NCBI GenBank assembly: GCA_021156165.1
Contig: JAJNBM010000011.1
Span: forward strand, 1-34,201
Reading direction: 5' to 3'
Source: Gammaproteobacteria bacterium
GTDB lineage: Bacteria; Pseudomonadota; Gammaproteobacteria; UBA1113
DNA length: 34,201 nucleotides
Below, piece after piece: positions 31,550-34,201 of the stretch. Below the pieces are notes generated by a model. The model did not search any database and had not been told where the DNA came from. It saw only the letters and a list, made by a program, of their open reading frames with translations. The position numbers were made by a program, and so were the translations under genes. Each line of letters opens with the position of its first letter. Within the stretch, counting starts at the first letter, position 1.

Positions 31550-32515
31550 TTATAGCCCAGCCTGCATAATATCGTGAATATTGAGAGCACCGATCAAGGT
31601 TGCCGCTTCATCCACCACGAGTAATGAAGTGATTTTAAAATTTTCCATGATTTCCAGCGCTTCGGTGGCCAGCAAATCGGCGGTGATAGTTTTGTAGGTT
31701 GTGGTCATTACGGTATGGAGTGGCGTTTCATGAATAGCAATACCTTGATTGAGGGTTCGTCGTAAATCGCCATCGGTGTAAATCCCCACAAGCTTGCCTT
31801 GATTATCAATAACGGCCGTCATGCCCAATAATTTTTGTGTCATTTCTAATAGAGCATCCTTGATCATGGCCGAGCTGTGTATACGTGGAATTTTATCTCC
31901 CGTACGCATGATATCACGTACCCGCATTAATAAACGCCGGCCTAAAGAGCCGCTGGGGTGCGAGCGGGCAAAATCTTCTTTGGTAAAACCGCGAGCGTCT
32001 AATATGGCTACGGCTAGGGCATCTCCCATGACCAATGCCGCCGTAGTGCTGGTGGTAGGCGCTAAACCTAACGGACAGGCTTCTTTGTCTATATGCGTGT
32101 TGAGCAGAGCATCGGCAAAACGGGCCAAAGTAGATTTATTGTGGCCACAAATGGCGATTAATTTTACCTGTAATTCTTTTAATAAGGGTAATAAGGTTAA
32201 AATTTCGGGGGTTTCACCCGAATTTGAAATAGCCAAAACCACATCGTGAGGGGTAATCATGCCTAAGTCTCCATGACTGGCATCCCCTGGATGTACGCAA
32301 AATGCGGGGGTGCCCGTGCTGGCGAGCGTGGCGGCAATTTTGGCCGCTATATGGCCAGATTTACCCATACCGAGTACAACCACGCGGCCTTGACAAGCCA
32401 GTATGGTTTCACAGGCCCACGCAAAATCGTCGTCTATATAATCAATTAACTTTTGTATAGACTGACATTCTAGGTCAATGACTCGTTTGGCTGTGGTAAG
32501 AAAATTTTTTTCCAT
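31550..32515 (-). CDS. kdsD: Arabinose-5-phosphate isomerase KdsD
   Basis: Converts ribulose-5-phosphate to arabinose-5-phosphate, the first step to Kdo. The N-terminal SIS domain (about residues 35-180) carries GMGKSGHIAAKIAATLASTG, HPGDASHGDLGMI and AISNSGETPEI. The linker HPSGSLGRRLLMRVRDIM (about 190) leads to two CBS domains (about 205-320, for example VVDEAATLIGALNIHDIMQAGL). The 321-residue length is normal. It is the first gene of the kdsD-kdsC-lptC-lptA-lptB run; only a weak ribosome site precedes the ATG. Confidence 0.96.
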   Translation of the reverse strand: MEKNFLTTAKRVIDLECQSIQKLIDYIDDDFAWACETILACQGRVVVLGMGKSGHIAAKIAATLASTGTPAFCVHPGDASHGDLGMITPHDVVLAISNSGETPEILTLLPLLKELQVKLIAICGHNKSTLARFADALLNTHIDKEACPLGLAPTTSTTAALVMGDALAVAILDARGFTKEDFARSHPSGSLGRRLLMRVRDIMRTGDKIPRIHSSAMIKDALLEMTQKLLGMTAVIDNQGKLVGIYTDGDLRRTLNQGIAIHETPLHTVMTTTYKTITADLLATEALEIMENFKITSLLVVDEAATLIGALNIHDIMQAGL

Positions 32516-32603
32516 TTATTCAAAGACCTATGATATTGGATAGTATTATCTTGGCCTATTTTAGCGCAAAAAAGGGTTTTTGGCTAGGGCCTAGAGCAAT
32601 GGT

Positions 32604-32694
32604 ATTCGGTTAAGCTCACCATTATCGGTAACCGCGGGGACGGCCCCCTGTGGTTGCCCTTACGAAAACAAGGGTAACGTGGGCTTAACCGAAT
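32604..32694. repeat. inverted repeat enclosing a degenerate REP-like hairpin, minC-kdsD gap
   Basis: Arms ATTCGGTTAAGCTCAC (32604-32619) and GTGGGCTTAACCGAAT (32679-32694) pair at 15 of 16 positions. Between them, at about 32636-32665, lies GGGGACGGCCCCCTGTGGTTGCCCT followed by TACGA, a decayed form of one hairpin of the BIME-like repeats. The whole lies between the minC stop and the kdsD start, both on the minus strand, and could end the minC transcript. Confidence 0.65.
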
Positions 32695-32711
32695 GCCCTT
32701 GAGCTGAGCTC

Positions 32712-33422
32712 TTAGAGGGGTACGATTTTTAAGTGGTTATCCTCTAGATAAATTTGCATTGCGCCTCTGGCCAATTTCCCTAAATCAAAGTCTTCTTTTA
32801 CCTGATAAACACCCGCAATCGCAATCAGCTCGGCATCGAATTCGCGGCAAAAGATACGTGCTTGGGAGTGTTGTTGGGTTCCAGCCAAGGCGCGCCCAGA
32901 CAACTTGCCATAGACATGAATATTGCCGCCAGCGATGATTTCAGCTCCGGAGCTAACCGCGCCTAAGATAATTAAATCGTTTTCTGCATAGATTTGTTGC
33001 CCCGAGCGTATGGGTTGTAGGATCATCTTGCTAGGAGGCTGGGCGGTAGTGGTTTCCACGCTCGAGGCTGTTTTTTTATTATTTTGAGCATTTGCAGCCG
33101 ATTGTTTGGGATCCATTAAAGCCAAACCTTGAGCAAGTGCCGCGTTTTTATACGATTCGTTGTTGGTGGCAACCCCTACTAATTTTAAACCTTTGCTACC
33201 CAGCAAAGTTTTAATATCGGTAAAAGGGGGCAAGGTCCCTAGGGTATAAGAATGCAGGTCTAACACGATGGGCGTGCCACTGAAAAATTGGGGGGCTAGT
33301 TTTATTTTAGCCTCCAAAGCTCGTTCCAAGGCGTTTAGGTTATTGTCTTTTAACGGCAGTATAGTCAATGGAAACAAGCTGGCACGTAACTGCAATGGTT
33401 CTAGCTCTATGGCTGTAGTCAT
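32712..33422 (-). CDS. minC: Septum site-determining protein MinC
   Basis: An inhibitor of FtsZ polymerisation that keeps division away from the poles. The N-terminal FtsZ-binding domain covers about residues 5-110 (LPLKDNNLNALERALEAK, FFSGTPIVLDLHSY). A linker rich in Ala, Gln and Thr follows. The C-terminal beta-helix domain (about 130-236) has PIRSGQQIYAENDLIILGAV, GAEIIAGGNIHVYGKLSGRA and LIAIAGVYQV, as in MinC. GAGGAAAA precedes the ATG. minD and minE usually follow; here the next gene downstream is kdsD after 196 bases holding an inverted repeat. Confidence 0.94.
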   Translation of the reverse strand: MTTAIELEPLQLRASLFPLTILPLKDNNLNALERALEAKIKLAPQFFSGTPIVLDLHSYTLGTLPPFTDIKTLLGSKGLKLVGVATNNESYKNAALAQGLALMDPKQSAANAQNNKKTASSVETTTAQPPSKMILQPIRSGQQIYAENDLIILGAVSSGAEIIAGGNIHVYGKLSGRALAGTQQHSQARIFCREFDAELIAIAGVYQVKEDFDLGKLARGAMQIYLEDNHLKIVPL

Positions 33423-33495
33423 GGCGAATTTTCCTCAAATATCAACTGGAATCGGTTCTGTTTTTTCCAACCATTTTGGTTACCGGAATGGGTTA

Positions 33496-33504
33496 ATTAT
33501 ACCA
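33496..33504 (-). promoter_or_regulatory. putative extended -10 promoter for minC
   Basis: On the minus strand TGGTATAAT is a perfect TGn-extended -10 box, about 74 bases before the minC ATG. The -35 region is poor (ATTTCT), as is common with extended -10 promoters. Confidence 0.5.
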
Positions 33505-33547
33505 TACTAAGTAGACATAGAAATCAGGTCCAAACTAGGGTAAACTA

Positions 33548-33699
33548 GGGTCTGTAGCCATTTGGTTTGTCAAAGCGAAAAATGCCGGGCAAAATATTAG
33601 CAAGTTGAGGAGAGTATCGGGCCCTATTTGGCGAAAATTTGCTAATATTTGGGCTGCTTTATTCATTTTGCAGCCGATAAACCAAATGGCTATAGACCC
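33548..33699 (+). mobile_element. MITE-like palindromic element, copy B
   Basis: A 152-base element, reverse-oriented relative to copy A at 28872-29032. The terminal inverted repeats GGGTCTGTAGCCATTTGG and the complement of CCAAATGGCTATAGACCC match at all but one position. Inner arms (AAAATATTAGCAA against TTGCTAATATTT) are also complementary. It lacks 7 bases (AATAAAG) present in copy A. It is flanked on both sides by TA (33546-33547 and 33700-33701), as expected for TA-targeting elements of the IS630/Tc1-mariner type, although the class is inferred. It contains no coding sequence. Confidence 0.78.
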
Positions 33700-33705
33700 T
33701 ATAGT
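33678..33705 (+). promoter_or_regulatory. possible hybrid promoter at the right end of copy B
   Basis: TAAACC (33678-33683, 3 of 6 to TTGACA) inside the element and TATAGT (33700-33705, 5 of 6 to TATAAT) just outside it are 16 bases apart; the first two bases of the -10 are the apparent TA target. The small gene at 33739 starts 33 bases beyond. Confidence 0.35.
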
Positions 33706-33738
33706 ACCTTTGCTGGTTAAATAGAAGAAGGAGGCGCA

Positions 33739-33969
33739 ATGAGTACCTCAAATAAACAGTTTTTTGAAAATGGTTTTAAAGTAGGAAAGAACTGGTTACT
33801 TAAAAAGGGCCCATTTGCAGAGGCAGGCCAAAAAATTTTGGATGCGGCAGCCTATATAAGGGCAGGTTTAGATGACCAAATAGCCAGCGAAAGATCCGGG
33901 CTCCCACTAGAGGCTGTTGAGAAATTACGTAAGCTCCTGGAGAGTGCGGATGCGGTGGTAACGCATTGA
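33739..33969 (+). CDS. small hypothetical protein
   Basis: A 76-residue open frame with a strong ribosome site (AAGGAGGCGC just before the ATG). It is predicted mostly helical, with no signal peptide or membrane segment. The C-terminal half (SERSGLPLEAVEKLRKLLES) has the look of a small helix-turn-helix-like or helical-hairpin segment: a helix, a Gly-Leu-Pro turn, then an amphipathic helix. Preceding sequence includes EAGQKILDAAAYIRAGLDDQ. I do not recognise a family. It stands alone between minC (divergent) and fadD (downstream), with a palindromic element just upstream that may drive it. Confidence 0.65.
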   Translation: MSTSNKQFFENGFKVGKNWLLKKGPFAEAGQKILDAAAYIRAGLDDQIASERSGLPLEAVEKLRKLLESADAVVTH

Positions 33970-34022
33970 TATTGTAGAACGGTCAAGTTGCATGGGTGCG
34001 TATGAAATTTTCCCAATTGATT

Positions 34023-34049
34023 CTAAGTTTTAGCGAAGCCAAAACTTAG
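34023..34049. terminator. hairpin between the small gene and fadD
   Basis: CTAAGTTTTAGC and GCCAAAACTTAG pair at 11 of 12 positions with a 3-base GAA loop. It lies 54 bases behind the stop of the small gene and 22 bases before fadD. No T-run follows. It may be a weak terminator or a leader hairpin affecting fadD. Confidence 0.4.
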
Positions 34050-34070
34050 GCCTATTAGACAAGGATGTAT

Positions 34071-34201
34071 ATGGAAAAGATATGGCTTAAAAATTATCCT
34101 CAGGGTGTTCCGGAAACCATTGATGCCAATAATCTGGGGACATTGGTCGATGTGCTATTGGCATCCTGTCGGAACCATGCGGACGCAGTTGCTTTTAAAA
34201 G
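34071..34201 (+). CDS. fadD: Long-chain acyl-CoA synthetase FadD, N-terminal fragment
   Basis: The first 43 codons run off the right edge. The start EKIWLKNYPQGVPETIDANN followed by LGTLVDVLL and HADAVAFK matches the N terminus of FadD-type AMP-forming ligases, which activate fatty acids to acyl-CoA for degradation or lipid use. AAGGA at 34061-34065 stands 5 bases before ATG 34071; the in-frame ATG at 34065 overlaps that site. The catalytic motifs lie beyond the window, so assignment rests on the N terminus only. Confidence 0.8.
   Translation, partial: MEKIWLKNYPQGVPETIDANNLGTLVDVLLASCRNHADAVAFK

Larger units (their letters stand above)
33423..33738. other. 316-base gap between divergent minC and the small gene at 33739
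   Basis: No gene. It holds a likely minC promoter (33496-33504), a tandem copy of AAACTAGGGT (33532-33541 and 33542-33551), and the palindromic element copy B (33548-33699). Confidence 0.65.

Noticed and set aside
31821..32249. A 142-codon + strand open frame opposite kdsD
   Set aside because: Antisense to a well-supported SIS/CBS gene; no ribosome site or domain.

Overview
The window reads as chromosomal housekeeping DNA from a moderately AT-rich gammaproteobacterium. Blocks of gene order familiar from that class are present: ampD-ampE next to aceE-aceF-lpdA; ndk-rlmN-pilF-rodZ-hisS-yfgM-bamB-der; and kdsD-kdsC-lptC-lptA-lptB followed by hpf-rapZ-ptsO. Two things point, by inference, to the Legionellales (Legionella/Coxiella side): an outer-membrane protein resembling the LbtU/DUF3573 porins of that order, and the absence of ispG from its usual place between rodZ and hisS, which would fit a lineage using the mevalonate route to isoprenoids. 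No phage, plasmid, CRISPR, secretion-system or transposase gene is visible, and I see no rRNA or tRNA gene.

Layout. Bases 1-2656 (+): the tail of an unknown gene, a CPA2-type cation/proton antiporter, ampD and ampE (muropeptide recycling). 2712-8492 (+): the pyruvate dehydrogenase complex, with a single-lipoyl-domain E2 and lpdA set apart by a 433-base repeat-bearing gap. 8604-10282: dusA (+) converging on an L,D-transpeptidase (-). 10461-18840 (+): ndk, rlmN, a small unknown gene, pilF, a short rodZ, hisS, yfgM, bamB, der. 18865-22351: a methyltransferase, a ferritin-like DUF2383 protein, sodB, grxD and a 2-Cys peroxiredoxin, a loose iron/oxidative-stress group. 22436-24113 (-): rnt and pyrC. 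24347-27336 (+): the LbtU-like porin and pmbA. 27430-32515 (-): ptsO, rapZ, hpf, then the lipopolysaccharide transport/Kdo genes lptB, lptA, lptC, kdsC, kdsD. 32712-33422 (-): minC without minD or minE next to it. The window ends with a small unknown gene and the first codons of fadD (+).

The most notable non-coding content is two families of dispersed palindromic DNA. One is REP-like: GTAG-tagged GC-rich hairpins, single or paired head to head (BIME-like), at about six intergenic sites; one copy supplies the stop codon of rnt. The other is a roughly 155-base AT-rich near-perfect palindrome with terminal inverted repeats, present twice in opposite orientation (28872-29032 and 33548-33699). 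In both copies the same end abuts a -10-like hexamer that begins with the apparent TA target, with a weak -35-like hexamer inside the element, and both point at a nearby gene start. It may be a miniature element that builds hybrid promoters when it inserts. This is an inference from sequence reading alone.
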